Positions 14,966 to 22,266 of a DNA stretch of 32,325 nt are shown here, piece after piece. The translations under genes and the position numbers were made by a program. The notes beneath the pieces are model-generated. The model was not told the origin of the DNA and did not search any database. It was given only the letters and a program-made list of their open reading frames with translations. Every line of letters starts with the position of its first letter. Within the stretch, counting starts at the first letter, position 1. Origin of the DNA: a virus. Where the stretch lies: positions 1 through 32,325 of IMG/VR virus record IMGVR_UViG_3300022857_000035; one strand, written 5' to 3'.

Positions 14966-16359
14966 TAAATAGCGCCTATCTCTTCAGGCTCCGGCGGGAA
15001 CTGGCCTATAGTCATTGCAGATGCCTCGATTTCAGCGTGAGAGCGAGCGAGGTTTTCGTCATCAAGTATAAGATCGGCTATCTGCTTATCTATCTCCATG
15101 CTCAGGGTTACCGACTTAACGCCGGTAGCACGCATTTGCTGAAGGAATACAAGCTCTTGGTCGTAGTCTCTCAAGTCAAAGGAATCAGGGTAGAACACTT
15201 CAACGTCTGGCCTTACGCCCTGCCACTCAGCGAACAACTGCCAAAGCTGCTCCTCTGCCAACTCAAGCAAGTCAGCCTTTTCGGATAATTTCGCATTAAG
15301 CATTTGAAATTCTGTCTGCATAGCCACACCCGACATGGTTACCGCATCTGTACCGCGAACTGCGCCCATATGAGACATACGGTTGATAGACTGAACCTTA
15401 TCCTCAATTGCTGCGCGTACACCGTCCATGTTAGCGCCACTAGGCTGGATCTGGTACGGCTTTAAACTAGGGTCAAGGTCATCCGGCATATTGATCACTG
15501 CGCCTGCGCCTGCACTTGCGTCAGTGGTAAAGCTCTTGACTAGGGTCGGGTGATTTGATATACGAATAAGCTGCTCGATTTCTGACAGCTCTTGATAGAT
15601 AGCTTTCTGCATATAAGCAGCGTCTGACAGATCACTGATACCAATACCGCGAACAACAGACCGCTGAGCAGGTAGGAAAACAGCCGGAATCTTACCTAGC
15701 GAATTTGGCACGCTTTCAATCATCTTTTCAGCATCGTTCAAGGAACTCCAGCTTTCAACTGTATCTTCCCTCCAGACGCGATAAAAGACCTCTTTCTCTG
15801 TGTCGCTGATAAACTCTATAGACTCACGCACCTTCAGATATGTGAGCTTAAAACGGCCGCTAGGTGTCCTCTCGTACTTCCAGTCAAAAACATTCTCAGG
15901 GGTGAACATCGTTACATATGGGCGAATGTCTTGATCAAGCTCTTCTGCCTTGGTGCCTGCGTTTGATGCGGGCTTATCCATCATTAGCCAGACGTTGCCA
16001 TATACTGAAGCCCATACCTGAGCCTGCCTCATAAATGAATTAAAGCTGCGCCCATCTAGGTCGGCATCCTTCATAAAGCTCATTACAGATGCATCATTAG
16101 CCAGTGAGTTAAGCTGCCTTACGGGTGGCACACGCCAAAGAAAAGAGCTGTAGATATGGACCAGATTCTTACAGTGATTATCAATGGGAGTTAAATCAAG
16201 CCGGCGCTGATACTCGTCTTTATCTTCGTTTAAATACTTAGTTAGGTAGCCACCATTCTTGTAATCTTCACCACCCAAATATGATCTTAAAAAGAACTCC
16301 CAGCGATACTTGTTGTTATCGTATTCGGGATGCGTATATTCAATGTCTGTGCTTCTCAT
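14965..16359 (-). CDS. Portal protein
   Basis: 464 aa from ATG 16359, which overlaps the terminase stop as TAATG and has AGGTGGAG ahead (GTG 16368 is possible). The pattern is that of a portal: an N-terminal part with YLNEDKDEYQRRLDLTPIDN and then HCKNLVHIYSSFLWRVPP. A clip and wing region follows, with PYVTMFTPENVFDWKYERTP, then LGKIPAVFLPAQRSVVRGIG and DLSDAAYMQKAIYQELSEIE (stem helix). The end has MGAVRGTDAVTMSGVAMQTE and the helical ELAEEQLWQLFAEWQGV. The dodecameric portal is the DNA entry channel and binds terminase. Neighbours on both sides fit. Confidence 0.92.
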   Translation of the reverse strand: MRSTDIEYTHPEYDNNKYRWEFFLRSYLGGEDYKNGGYLTKYLNEDKDEYQRRLDLTPIDNHCKNLVHIYSSFLWRVPPVRQLNSLANDASVMSFMKDADLDGRSFNSFMRQAQVWASVYGNVWLMMDKPASNAGTKAEELDQDIRPYVTMFTPENVFDWKYERTPSGRFKLTYLKVRESIEFISDTEKEVFYRVWREDTVESWSSLNDAEKMIESVPNSLGKIPAVFLPAQRSVVRGIGISDLSDAAYMQKAIYQELSEIEQLIRISNHPTLVKSFTTDASAGAGAVINMPDDLDPSLKPYQIQPSGANMDGVRAAIEDKVQSINRMSHMGAVRGTDAVTMSGVAMQTEFQMLNAKLSEKADLLELAEEQLWQLFAEWQGVRPDVEVFYPDSFDLRDYDQELVFLQQMRATGVKSVTLSMEIDKQIADLILDDENLARSHAEIEASAMTIGQFPPEPEEIGAI

Positions 16360-17600
16360 TAACTCCACCTTGTTGGCGCTGTAATTATTCTATCAAATGT
16401 GATAGGGAACTGTCTCACGATGAAATAGCCGGTGGCATCATTCATATGGTCAAAGCTGCCCGTCTTGTCTGGTTCCCCATTCTTATCATATGCCTGCTGC
16501 TCTAATCCAAGCGCAATATTCGGGCATTTGTCAACATTCACATAATACATTCTATTCCCTTTCGGGTCACTTAATGCTTTATTGACCGCCGCCACCCGAT
16601 CTCTCACCCGCCCATTCTTTCGCGGGGCGTTTATGGTGAATCCAGCATTCTTGAGCATCTTAATATCACTCATACTTGCATTCGTAGAGCTTGCCGCTGC
16701 ACCACTCGCATCAGGGTAAACGATTACCGGATTGCTTGGGTAGCGAGCCTTGATAATATCAATAACTGCTGGCGTATCTGCGGCACCCATTATCTCATCA
16801 ACTGCGTACCCTTTGCCACCACGCATGATGTGGATGCTTGCCGCCATGTTATTGACGTTAAAATCCATTCCGATGTGTAAGGGCTCATGCTCTTGGGCTA
16901 CTGCGTCAGTGCCACATAGCTTCCTATCATAATTGGTATAAACCACGCCCGCCGTTAGGTTGACGAACTCGCCCTCTAAATAAGCCTGCAAAAGGTTGCT
17001 GGGGTATGTTTCCCTAAGCGCCTCAATGTAGCCATCAGGCAGGTGGGGGTTGCTGTATGTCGGGGCCACTATCAGCTGGTAGGATTCGGTAGGGTTCTTC
17101 TTCCACTTCTCGTAAACGAATCTAAAGCCTTCGGGAGTCGTGCCTACCGCTACGGTGTTGGTTCCTGATTTCTTTTTTTGCCGATTACGGGCGATGATCT
17201 TATTCCAAGCATCGCGGGCCTTGTCTCTAGGCAGCGTGTCCAGCTCGTCAACCATGCTATCCCCAACCTCATAGCCAACAATTGCATCGGGGTTGTCCAT
17301 AGTACGGAATATAATCGTCTTGCCATTAACTTGGATGGTGTGTTCGTGCTTGTTTAACTTCCAAGGAACGCCAAGGCCGTCAAACATCTCGCCAAATCTA
17401 GGGTATGCGATTGTCCGTACAAGTGGGTAACTGGGTAGGTAGTAGGCTATATCCTCCCCATCACCAAAGATAAGGCGAAGAGTTCTTAGCATTAAGGCTT
17501 GTGTCTTGCCTGCGCCGAAGCCTGCAACCATGGCGGGGAATCTGGCCGTACTGTTTACTAACTGGGTTTGAGGGCTTGTGCCTTTGGCCCTAACCTTCAT
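16359..17600 (-). CDS. terL: Terminase large subunit
   Basis: 413 aa. ATPase half: Walker A GFGAGKT (27-33), Walker B SMVDE (115-119, with E119 the likely catalytic glutamate), and coupling motif VGTTPEG (152-158). Nuclease half, RNase H-like: HIGMDFNV with D246, VIVYPDASG with D297, and SFDHMNDATGYF with D384/D388, the expected acidic triad. The protein drives DNA into the procapsid and cuts it. The start overlaps the small subunit by 11 bp and the end overlaps the portal, so the three are translated together. It is slightly short for the family, but all motifs are present. Confidence 0.96.
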   Translation of the reverse strand: MKVRAKGTSPQTQLVNSTARFPAMVAGFGAGKTQALMLRTLRLIFGDGEDIAYYLPSYPLVRTIAYPRFGEMFDGLGVPWKLNKHEHTIQVNGKTIIFRTMDNPDAIVGYEVGDSMVDELDTLPRDKARDAWNKIIARNRQKKKSGTNTVAVGTTPEGFRFVYEKWKKNPTESYQLIVAPTYSNPHLPDGYIEALRETYPSNLLQAYLEGEFVNLTAGVVYTNYDRKLCGTDAVAQEHEPLHIGMDFNVNNMAASIHIMRGGKGYAVDEIMGAADTPAVIDIIKARYPSNPVIVYPDASGAAASSTNASMSDIKMLKNAGFTINAPRKNGRVRDRVAAVNKALSDPKGNRMYYVNVDKCPNIALGLEQQAYDKNGEPDKTGSFDHMNDATGYFIVRQFPITFDRIITAPTRWS

Positions 17601-17955
17601 CTTCTACCACTTCAAAAGCTGTAATCTGATGGTCGTTAAAAGTCTCTAGCTTATCCGTCTGGCCTAGCCAGTTCTTTCCAAGCCACACAAGCATCGTTGC
17701 ATTTCCCTCCATTGCTGCACTATATTGTTTTCTTCTGAGAGAGCTTTTACCGCCTGACCTCTTTTGTCCGATATAGTCCGCAAAAGAACACAACTTTTCC
17801 CGCTTGCAAGCCCTTGACAGCGTGTCGTAATCAATGCTAAGAACGCCGGCAATCTCTTCGCCCGTACATTGAATAGAACACATCTCATCCACCTGATCCC
17901 AATCAATCGGAATAAGCGGCCTATGCGCAGGTTTCTTTGGTAAGTCGTTATTCAT
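17590..17955 (-). CDS. terS: Terminase small subunit
   Basis: 121 aa, starting MNNDLPKKPAHRPLIPIDWD. A helix-turn-helix region spans about residues 20-55 (DQVDEMCSIQCTGEEIAGVL, then SIDYDTLSRACKREKL), as in small subunits that recognise the packaging site. The second half (FADYIGQKRSGGKSSLRRKQ, then AMEGNATMLVWLGKNWLGQT) is the common C-terminal signature of this group, with the WLGKNWLGQ line especially typical. It directly precedes terL. Its DNA target, pac or cos, usually lies within or just upstream of this gene. Confidence 0.9.
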   Translation of the reverse strand: MNNDLPKKPAHRPLIPIDWDQVDEMCSIQCTGEEIAGVLSIDYDTLSRACKREKLCSFADYIGQKRSGGKSSLRRKQYSAAMEGNATMLVWLGKNWLGQTDKLETFNDHQITAFEVVEDEG

Positions 17956-17972
17956 GTAGCGGCCTGTGGTTT

Positions 17973-18227
17973 TTAATCTTCTGCACCAAAATTAACAGAA
18001 ACGCCCATAGATGGGTTATGAGCGAATAGCTCTACATCTTCTGGGGGTAGTTTACTGGTTCTAACGTCTACGGAGTCAGCCCATAGAATCAAGGCTGCCT
18101 TTATCTGATTGCCGGCCGATGGAGTCTCCATCACGTTTTGAGTAATGTTATCAATTTGGGTCAATAAATCAGACCATTCATTGTCAATACAATCACTAAT
18201 ACGTTGGCTAATGTATAACTGTTTCAT
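17973..18227 (-). CDS. Small hypothetical protein, first gene of the late operon
   Basis: 84 aa from ATG 18227 (MKQLYISQRISDCIDNEWSD), chosen because AAGGGG lies 5 bases ahead. The upstream ATG 18242 would include that site in coding sequence. It is acidic and helical in the middle (LLTQIDNITQNVMETPSAGN), then has QIKAALILWADSVDV. No known domain is recognised. It sits about 30 bases behind a strong predicted promoter and 17 bases before terS, so it is the first product of the packaging/structural transcript. Confidence 0.7.
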   Translation of the reverse strand: MKQLYISQRISDCIDNEWSDLLTQIDNITQNVMETPSAGNQIKAALILWADSVDVRTSKLPPEDVELFAHNPSMGVSVNFGAED

Positions 18228-18263
18228 GTTTGCCCCTTGCATTTCTGCGCTGTTGGCCTATAC

Positions 18264-18292
18264 ATAATAATCAGTTTTCTTTACTCAGTAAA
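18264..18292 (-). promoter_or_regulatory. Late promoter with operator-like inverted repeat
   Basis: Minus strand: TTTACT (18287-18292), 17-bp spacer, TATTAT (18264-18269). The -35 box is one arm of the 15-bp inverted repeat CTTTACTCAGTAAAG (18279-18293). The start would be near 18257, giving a leader of about 30 bases to the gene at 17973-18227. It drives the terminase and structural operon. Confidence 0.75.
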
Positions 18293-18311
18293 GGTTAATG
18301 TATTTTACCAT

Positions 18312-18336
18312 AAAAAAAAAGACTCTGTTAAGAGCC
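18312..18336 (-). terminator. Rho-independent terminator ending the early/middle transcripts
   Basis: On the minus strand GGCTCT-TAAC-AGAGTC forms a 6-bp stem (one G-T pair) followed by nine T. It stops leftward transcripts from the genes at 18718 and beyond, just ahead of the late promoter. Confidence 0.85.
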
Positions 18337-18717
18337 TCTTTTGAATTCATCTTTTGCTATTGCCATCAATCCTACTACCACTACTATTATCCCGTACAGT
18401 ACCACGTCACACCTCAACCGTTGATTAAGGGCGCATTGTACCGGTTATCTTGTATGATCTTAAATCATGATATTTCATGAAGGGTATGCATTTGGTGGTA
18501 TGCCCTTTGTCGCGGCAGGCGGGCCAACCTGAGTCACCAGCCCGAAGGCTATCGCTAGTTTCCTGCGATTAAAATAGCTAATGCATAATATGCCCCCTTG
18601 GTTGTGTATTGTTTGTTGATCATGGATTACCGGATTGCAATCGCATGGATTAGCAGAGTGGCTCGTTGCGATCATAGGTGAGCCAAGCCTACTTCAAAGG
18701 TCAGGGGAAACCTCGAT

Positions 18718-18897
18718 CTAATTTAAATAAGCGTACATGGAGATTGTCACAAAGGCAACCAGAACCCCTAGCGATGCAACAAATAGCAGCCTTTTAGCTA
18801 CCTTGTACTTAAAGGCGTAGCTGTCAGCAATTAGCCGGTCTGCAAGCCTGTTAATCTCTTCTACCATTACGGTTAATTCTTTATCTCTATCGTTCAT
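18718..18897 (-). CDS. Small membrane protein, unknown
   Basis: 59 aa from ATG 18897, which overlaps the previous stop as TGATG. It starts MNDRDKELTVMVEEINRLAD, a short helix rich in charge, followed by LLFVASLGVLVAFVTISMYA (about residues 37-56), one clear transmembrane segment near the C-terminus. The predicted form is a membrane-anchored protein with its helical N-terminus in the cytoplasm. It is the last gene before the terminator at 18312. No family is recognised. Confidence 0.65.
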   Translation of the reverse strand: MNDRDKELTVMVEEINRLADRLIADSYAFKYKVAKRLLFVASLGVLVAFVTISMYAYLN

Positions 18898-19106
18898 CAC
18901 CAGGTCACCCCGTTGTCAAAGGAAAACCTGTGCCTGCAAACCTTTAACGCAGCGGTCACCCTAGCCGTGTGGTGGTCGCTCTTGCGCCATTCCTCACCGT
19001 TCCAATAAAAGCTAAAATTGTGGCTGCCTATCTTATAGAATAGGCCATTAAGAATGCCAGCCGCTCCGTCAGGTATGTCCATTTTAAAATCAATAAGGCG
19101 CTTCAT
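18897..19106 (-). CDS. Small hypothetical protein
   Basis: 69 aa, starting MKRLIDFKMDIPDGAAGILN. It contains GLFYKIGSHNFSFYWNGEEW and a His-containing basic helix KSDHHTARVTAALKVCRHRF. The ending FSFDNGVTW suggests a beta hairpin. The start overlaps the upstream stop by 4 bp and the stop overlaps the next start, so it is a tightly coupled operon member. No family is recognised. Confidence 0.6.
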   Translation of the reverse strand: MKRLIDFKMDIPDGAAGILNGLFYKIGSHNFSFYWNGEEWRKSDHHTARVTAALKVCRHRFSFDNGVTW

Positions 19107-19471
19107 TGTCCCACATCATATCCTGCAAACTCTTCTGACTTGATATTAAAGACCTCGTTATAAACTTCATTAACAATATCGCTTAAATGAAGCTCCAAAT
19201 ACAAATAAATGTCCCCGCGCAAAATAAGAGAAATGTCTTCGTTTTCAGTTTCCTCGTACAGGTATCTTAAAAACACTGCCTGCTTGATTACGCAAGGCGG
19301 CAAAACGTCATCCCACCAAGACCGAAAATTAAGCAAAAAGTTGTAGCAAATTTCATCTTTATGCTCGTCTGACATTACAATAAGGCTGCCGTCAAAATGG
19401 CGGTAATCTTTTATCATTCCTGGCAGGTTATCTTCAAGCCAGATTTTAAAATCAATCTCAGGGTGGCTCAT
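19103..19471 (-). CDS. Hypothetical acidic protein
   Basis: 122 aa from ATG 19471 (MSHPEIDFKIWLEDNLPGMI), which has AAGGGGA ahead of it and overlaps the previous stop (TAATG). It is acidic, with many aromatic residues (NFLLNFRSWWDDVLPPCVIK) and a long acidic helix (YLELHLSDIVNEVYNEVFNI). No membrane segment or zinc motif is seen. Its small, acidic, early-module character resembles phage proteins that act on host machinery, but there is no direct evidence for that. Confidence 0.6.
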   Translation of the reverse strand: MSHPEIDFKIWLEDNLPGMIKDYRHFDGSLIVMSDEHKDEICYNFLLNFRSWWDDVLPPCVIKQAVFLRYLYEETENEDISLILRGDIYLYLELHLSDIVNEVYNEVFNIKSEEFAGYDVGQ

Positions 19472-19632
19472 TAGCAAATCCCCTTGAGACAGTCGTTGAA
19501 TTCCATGGTTGAAGCCATGCAGTAAAGGCCAAACAATACAACAGCGGCTAAAATGCCCATTCTGTTATCGTTTTTAAGTTCTTCGGCCTTATCAATTGCT
19601 TTAATTTGGTTGTAGCTCATATCGTGTTTCAT
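19471..19632 (-). CDS. Small single-pass membrane protein
   Basis: 53 aa, starting MKHDMSYNQIKAIDKAEELK after an excellent site AAGGGGAATAAG before the ATG. Residues 24-42 (RMGILAAVVLFGLYCMAST) form one membrane segment, followed by a short Cys-containing tail (FNDCLKGIC). The stop overlaps the next start (TAATG). Its Shine-Dalgarno region is one of two that match the loop of the predicted small RNA at 24594-24663. The function is unknown. Confidence 0.7.
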   Translation of the reverse strand: MKHDMSYNQIKAIDKAEELKNDNRMGILAAVVLFGLYCMASTMEFNDCLKGIC

Positions 19633-19673
19633 CTTATTCCCCTTGTTTGAATGCCCCCGAAAGGGCGGTTTAA

Positions 19674-19892
19674 TTAGGCGCTTATGATTGGTGACATTGA
19701 AAAGTTGCCTAGCGGCATAAAAAATTCAACGTCATCATGGCTATGGATCTTTGCTCGCTTGCTCTCACCTGTATGGGGGTGCAAAAATGTAACTGATTTT
19801 TCGGTGCGCTTGATAACATTGACTTCAAAAGTGCTGTCACTGTTACAAATGAAGCGTCCGATATAAGTCTTGTTTGCCATTAAAGTTTTCAT
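19674..19892 (-). CDS. Small hypothetical beta protein
   Basis: 72 aa, starting MKTLMANKTYIGRFICNSDS with AGGGGC eight bases ahead. A second ATG (MANKTYIG) is possible. The pattern KTYIGRFICNSDSTFEVNVI, then RTEKSVTFLHPHTGESKRAK and IHSHDDVEFFMPLG, looks like a small beta barrel of a type seen in phage early regions. It directly follows the promoter at 19925-19953. No specific function is seen. Confidence 0.65.
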   Translation of the reverse strand: MKTLMANKTYIGRFICNSDSTFEVNVIKRTEKSVTFLHPHTGESKRAKIHSHDDVEFFMPLGNFSMSPIISA

Positions 19893-19924
19893 GGTGTAGC
19901 CCCTGCTGCGTTGAATGAGGTGTA

Positions 19925-19953
19925 ACTATGATCCTTTTACTTGACGTTGTAAA
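19925..19953 (-). promoter_or_regulatory. Promoter for the 19892-18718 gene cluster
   Basis: Minus strand: TTTACA (19948-19953), 17-bp spacer, CATAGT (19925-19930). The -35 arm lies in the imperfect 15-bp inverted repeat CTTGACGTTGTAAAG (19940-19954). Both boxes, the spacing and the upstream 34 bp match the promoter at 26402-26430. Confidence 0.7.
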
Positions 19954-19981
19954 GCCTTATTTTACATATAGGCTAAATTAA
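19948..19981. repeat. Promoter cassette repeat, copy 1
   Basis: The plus-strand block TGTAAAGCCTTAT..TACATATA..GCTAAA.TAA recurs at 26425-26457 with only a few differences (TT versus AA, one extra G, one T/A). It covers the -35 box and the A/T-rich DNA upstream of it, so it may hold an activator site or UP element. Confidence 0.8.
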
Positions 19982-20181
19982 TTATCCCTAAGGTGGCATA
20001 CTCGGCACTCCAGGAACATTTTTTTTCCCCCAAACCCTTTAATGCAATCGCACCCACTTGAATCAACCTCCCCGTCCCCCAGATAGAAATTACCGCTACC
20101 AAAACAGATTTCGCAGTATGGGCTCGGCGCAAATAGCTTAAAGTCTAAAACTGGCACCATTTCTTTGTTGCAACATATCAT
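19978..20181 (-). CDS. Small cysteine-rich (zinc-ribbon-like) protein
   Basis: 67 aa from ATG 20181 (MICCNKEMVPVLDFKLFAPS), with AGGAGA eight bases ahead. It contains CC at 3-4, then CEIC and CDC around a Gly-rich loop (GSGNFYLGDGEVDSSGCDC), and CRVC near the end. Paired C-x-x-C motifs around a G-S-G/G-D-G turn suggest one or two zinc sites, similar to the zinc-binding modules of phage transcription or chaperone-like proteins. The partner is unknown. Confidence 0.65.
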   Translation of the reverse strand: MICCNKEMVPVLDFKLFAPSPYCEICFGSGNFYLGDGEVDSSGCDCIKGFGGKKMFLECRVCHLRDN

Positions 20182-20198
20182 TTTCAATTCTCCTAAAA

Positions 20199-20588
20199 TC
20201 AATTATATGAGACTGGCTCATAACTCTCACTAGCCAGCATCTTCTTGTGTTCTTCCCTATAGTGCTTGGCGATCTCAGCCCTTAGCAGCTTGTTGGTTTT
20301 CATTAATACCTGCCACTTCTCTCTCAGTATATCGAGATGCCCCTGACCTTTGTATTGTTCAAGCCATGCGGTGAAGTCTAAGGGGTTAGCCGTGAAGGTT
20401 AAATGGCAGTAGTGGCAAAGGCATACAGCGTTCATCATTGACCACCTAACGGACTTTGCTGCCCTGCCGAATATGTGCGCACACTCCATGCGCCCGTCTT
20501 GCTTGTGGCAGTGTTCGCACTCATAGCCAGCGCTCTGCCTTACAACGTCACTAAACCACTTATCGGCCGCGTCCCTTTTAATGGCCAT
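20199..20588 (-). CDS. HNH / NinG-like zinc protein
   Basis: 129 aa from ATG 20588, which lies inside the end of the upstream gene. The N-terminal half is a zinc-bound HNH-type fold: C24-x2-C27, then MECAHIFGRA (35-44), then NAVCLCHYCHLTFT (53-66). CAH corresponds to the first His of the HNH motif and C58-x2-C61-H62 to the last. The C-terminal half is helical and basic (WLEQYKGQGHLDILREKWQV). It resembles NinG (Rap) of lambda-like phages, which acts on branched DNA during recombination, and also general HNH nucleases. A nuclease role is probable. Confidence 0.72.
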   Translation of the reverse strand: MAIKRDAADKWFSDVVRQSAGYECEHCHKQDGRMECAHIFGRAAKSVRWSMMNAVCLCHYCHLTFTANPLDFTAWLEQYKGQGHLDILREKWQVLMKTNKLLRAEIAKHYREEHKKMLASESYEPVSYN

Positions 20589-20907
20589 CTTCAAATTCCA
20601 CCGAATCGATTAGCCTGTTTAGATACCATTGTGCCTTGTGCAAATCTTCAGCCGGCTTGCCTTTTAGGTTATAGCGCCAAAGGTATTTCATGCAATTGCC
20701 TTTAAGGTAGCCGGCAAAGGCTTGCGCGGACATAGATGATTCAATCGCCTCAATACACTCTACTGCCCCGCTGCCGTAATGACTGGGGTGATTTACCACA
20801 TCCTCCGCATTTTTGTGGCATTCAGCCATGGCCTTATCAATACTGTACTCTACTGCCGGTATTTCTTTTCTTAATCTTTCCCAATCTTTAACGTCTGGAT
20901 CAACCAT
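20578..20907 (-). CDS. DUF3310 protein (nucleotide kinase-like)
   Basis: 109 aa, starting MVDPDVKDWERLRKEIPAVE after AGGGGAATAAAG. Residues 38-102 have the DUF3310 pattern: VNHPSHYG (38-45), ECIEAIESSM, then YLKGNCMKYLWRYNLKGKPA (67-86) and EDLHKAQWYLNRLI. Members include a T7 protein (gp1.7) with nucleotide/thymidylate kinase activity, and they are common in early modules. Its Shine-Dalgarno region matches the loop of the predicted small RNA at 24594-24663 over 9 nt. The end overlaps the HNH gene by 11 bp. Confidence 0.85.
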   Translation of the reverse strand: MVDPDVKDWERLRKEIPAVEYSIDKAMAECHKNAEDVVNHPSHYGSGAVECIEAIESSMSAQAFAGYLKGNCMKYLWRYNLKGKPAEDLHKAQWYLNRLIDSVEFEDGH

Positions 20908-20909
20908 CT

Positions 20910-21092
20910 TTATTCCCCTATCATTTCTTCGTTAAATTCAATCTCTGAAGGTATAAGATCCATGCAGCCAGTGCATACACCGTAAGCCATATCATCACCA
21001 CCAAGCCAATACTCAAGAACACCCGCACAATCATCACAAAACTGACGATGTAGCGGCATACTTTTTGGAGGAAACTGCACAACGTCACCCAT
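20910..21092 (-). CDS. Small zinc-binding-like protein
   Basis: 60 aa from ATG 21092, overlapping the previous stop as TAATG, with AAAGGTGGG ahead. It starts MGDVVQFPPKSMPLHRQFCD. CDDC (residues 19-22) and CTGC (about 41-44) form a C-x2-C...C-x2-C pair likely to hold one zinc. Between them lies AGVLEYWLGGDDMAYGV. The acidic tail is IPSEIEFNEEMIGE. No known family is recognised; the fold may be a small zinc ribbon. Confidence 0.6.
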   Translation of the reverse strand: MGDVVQFPPKSMPLHRQFCDDCAGVLEYWLGGDDMAYGVCTGCMDLIPSEIEFNEEMIGE

Positions 21093-22264
21093 TAGCCCAC
21101 CTTTATCTTTACGCGGGAATCTTCGCCCGTATCTTTGTGGTAAACAACCGCTGTCATTGATCGCTCCGCTCCGTAACCTGAGTCTGAGTGCCACTGATCG
21201 GTGCTAGTAAGGCTACCCCAGTGTTCAAAGTGCATAGACCCTACCTCTCTGGCGGTATGGTGGTGGATATGACCAAGGTGGCAATATCTGTTTTTCGATT
21301 GGCTCCACTCGTCATCGAGGTTTCTGATAACGGCCTGAAGTATCTGTTCGTGCTTCATTCTGTCGCCGTGGTGAAAGACAAACAGGTTGTTGTGCCACTG
21401 GTAATGAATAAACTTAGAATAATTTTGTAAGACATTTACGCGCTTTTCTTTGGCGTACAGTAGCTCAATGCAGCTTGATAGGTGGCAGGCCATATCGGAA
21501 TCATGGTTGCCGCGAACATTGATAACCACTACTTCTTTGTGTGTTTCTAACATCTTGTTAATTAACGTCTGAAACAGTCTGCCAGCCAGCTTAAAGGTCT
21601 TTGCTATACGGGTATCCACATCTACCGGAGTGCCTTTGGTAGTGGTGTTGGCGCTAGAATCGGCGTGAAAGAAATCGCCTACGTTCAACAATACGCCAAT
21701 CTCTGCATCTCCTACGCGGGAAGCCAGCCGGTTAGTTGAATCCAATAATATGCTGGTCGCAATCTTAACGTCCCAATCAGCGTCATCCCCTGACATTTTA
21801 GCTTCAGAGTCGGCCAGCATACCAAAGTGGTGGTCACCCATCATATACATGGCTAGGTAGTCTGAATTAACCTTCTTGGGAGCCTTTACAGCCGTTTTAA
21901 AGCCGGTTAGATCGTCTTGCATGCCCTCAATCATACAGGCAAGCTTAGCCTTCATATCGCGTTTTTCTGGCTCTTGAATAACCCACTGAAGCGCAATGGT
22001 TCCGTCTTCTTTGTAAGCAGTTGAAACTCTCTTAGCCTCAAACCCTGCCATCGTTTCGCGGTCTACACTCTTATGGGGCGCTACTGCCTTAGATGCTGCC
22101 TTTTCCTCTAGGCGCTTCATCATCTTATCAACAACTCTACGCCCCTTACCTAACGCTGCTGCTGCCTTAGTATTGGAACCGTTAGCTATTACTGCTTGGC
22201 AGGTTTCTCTCTGAACATCACTTGTTGCAAACTCTAATAATATCGCCGGATCTACCTTAGCCAT
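21092..22264 (-). CDS. Metallophosphoesterase with N-terminal DNA-binding-like segment
   Basis: 390 aa, starting MAKVDPAILLEFATSDVQRE after GAGGAATAGCA. Residues 15-55 look like a helix-turn-helix (QAVIANGSNTKAAAALGKGR). From 134 there is a complete calcineurin-like metal centre: MGDHHFG (142-148, D144/H146), VGDFFHAD (195-202, D197), VRGNHDSD (250-257, N253/H254), FHHGD (297-301, H299) and GHIHHH (331-336, H332/H334). The motifs match DNA-processing phosphoesterases more than protein phosphatases, but the substrate cannot be told. The HTH segment would tether it to DNA. Operon context is replication and recombination. Confidence 0.82.
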   Translation of the reverse strand: MAKVDPAILLEFATSDVQRETCQAVIANGSNTKAAAALGKGRRVVDKMMKRLEEKAASKAVAPHKSVDRETMAGFEAKRVSTAYKEDGTIALQWVIQEPEKRDMKAKLACMIEGMQDDLTGFKTAVKAPKKVNSDYLAMYMMGDHHFGMLADSEAKMSGDDADWDVKIATSILLDSTNRLASRVGDAEIGVLLNVGDFFHADSSANTTTKGTPVDVDTRIAKTFKLAGRLFQTLINKMLETHKEVVVINVRGNHDSDMACHLSSCIELLYAKEKRVNVLQNYSKFIHYQWHNNLFVFHHGDRMKHEQILQAVIRNLDDEWSQSKNRYCHLGHIHHHTAREVGSMHFEHWGSLTSTDQWHSDSGYGAERSMTAVVYHKDTGEDSRVKIKVG

Positions 22265-22266
22265 TG

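Larger units (their letters stand above)
18228..18717. other. 490-bp gap: late promoter, terminator and structured DNA near the terminase genes
   Basis: No convincing gene. It holds the late promoter (18264-18292) and a leftward terminator (18312-18336). From about 18440 to 18715 there is a GC-richer part with several short inverted repeats: GATTGCAATC, ATGAT/ATCAT around 18459, and on the minus strand AGCC-TTCG-GGCT near 18545-18556. Lying just upstream of terS, it is a reasonable place for a packaging (pac or cos) site, but nothing in the sequence proves this. Confidence 0.55.

Noticed and set aside
18298-18480. 60-codon plus frame next to the late promoter.
   Set aside because: It runs over a clear leftward terminator, is poor in coding signal and has no ribosome site.
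18475-18675. 66-codon minus frame beginning MIATSHSANPCDCNPVIHDQ.
   Set aside because: No ribosome site, no family pattern, unusual composition; the stretch is better seen as non-coding DNA near the terminase genes.
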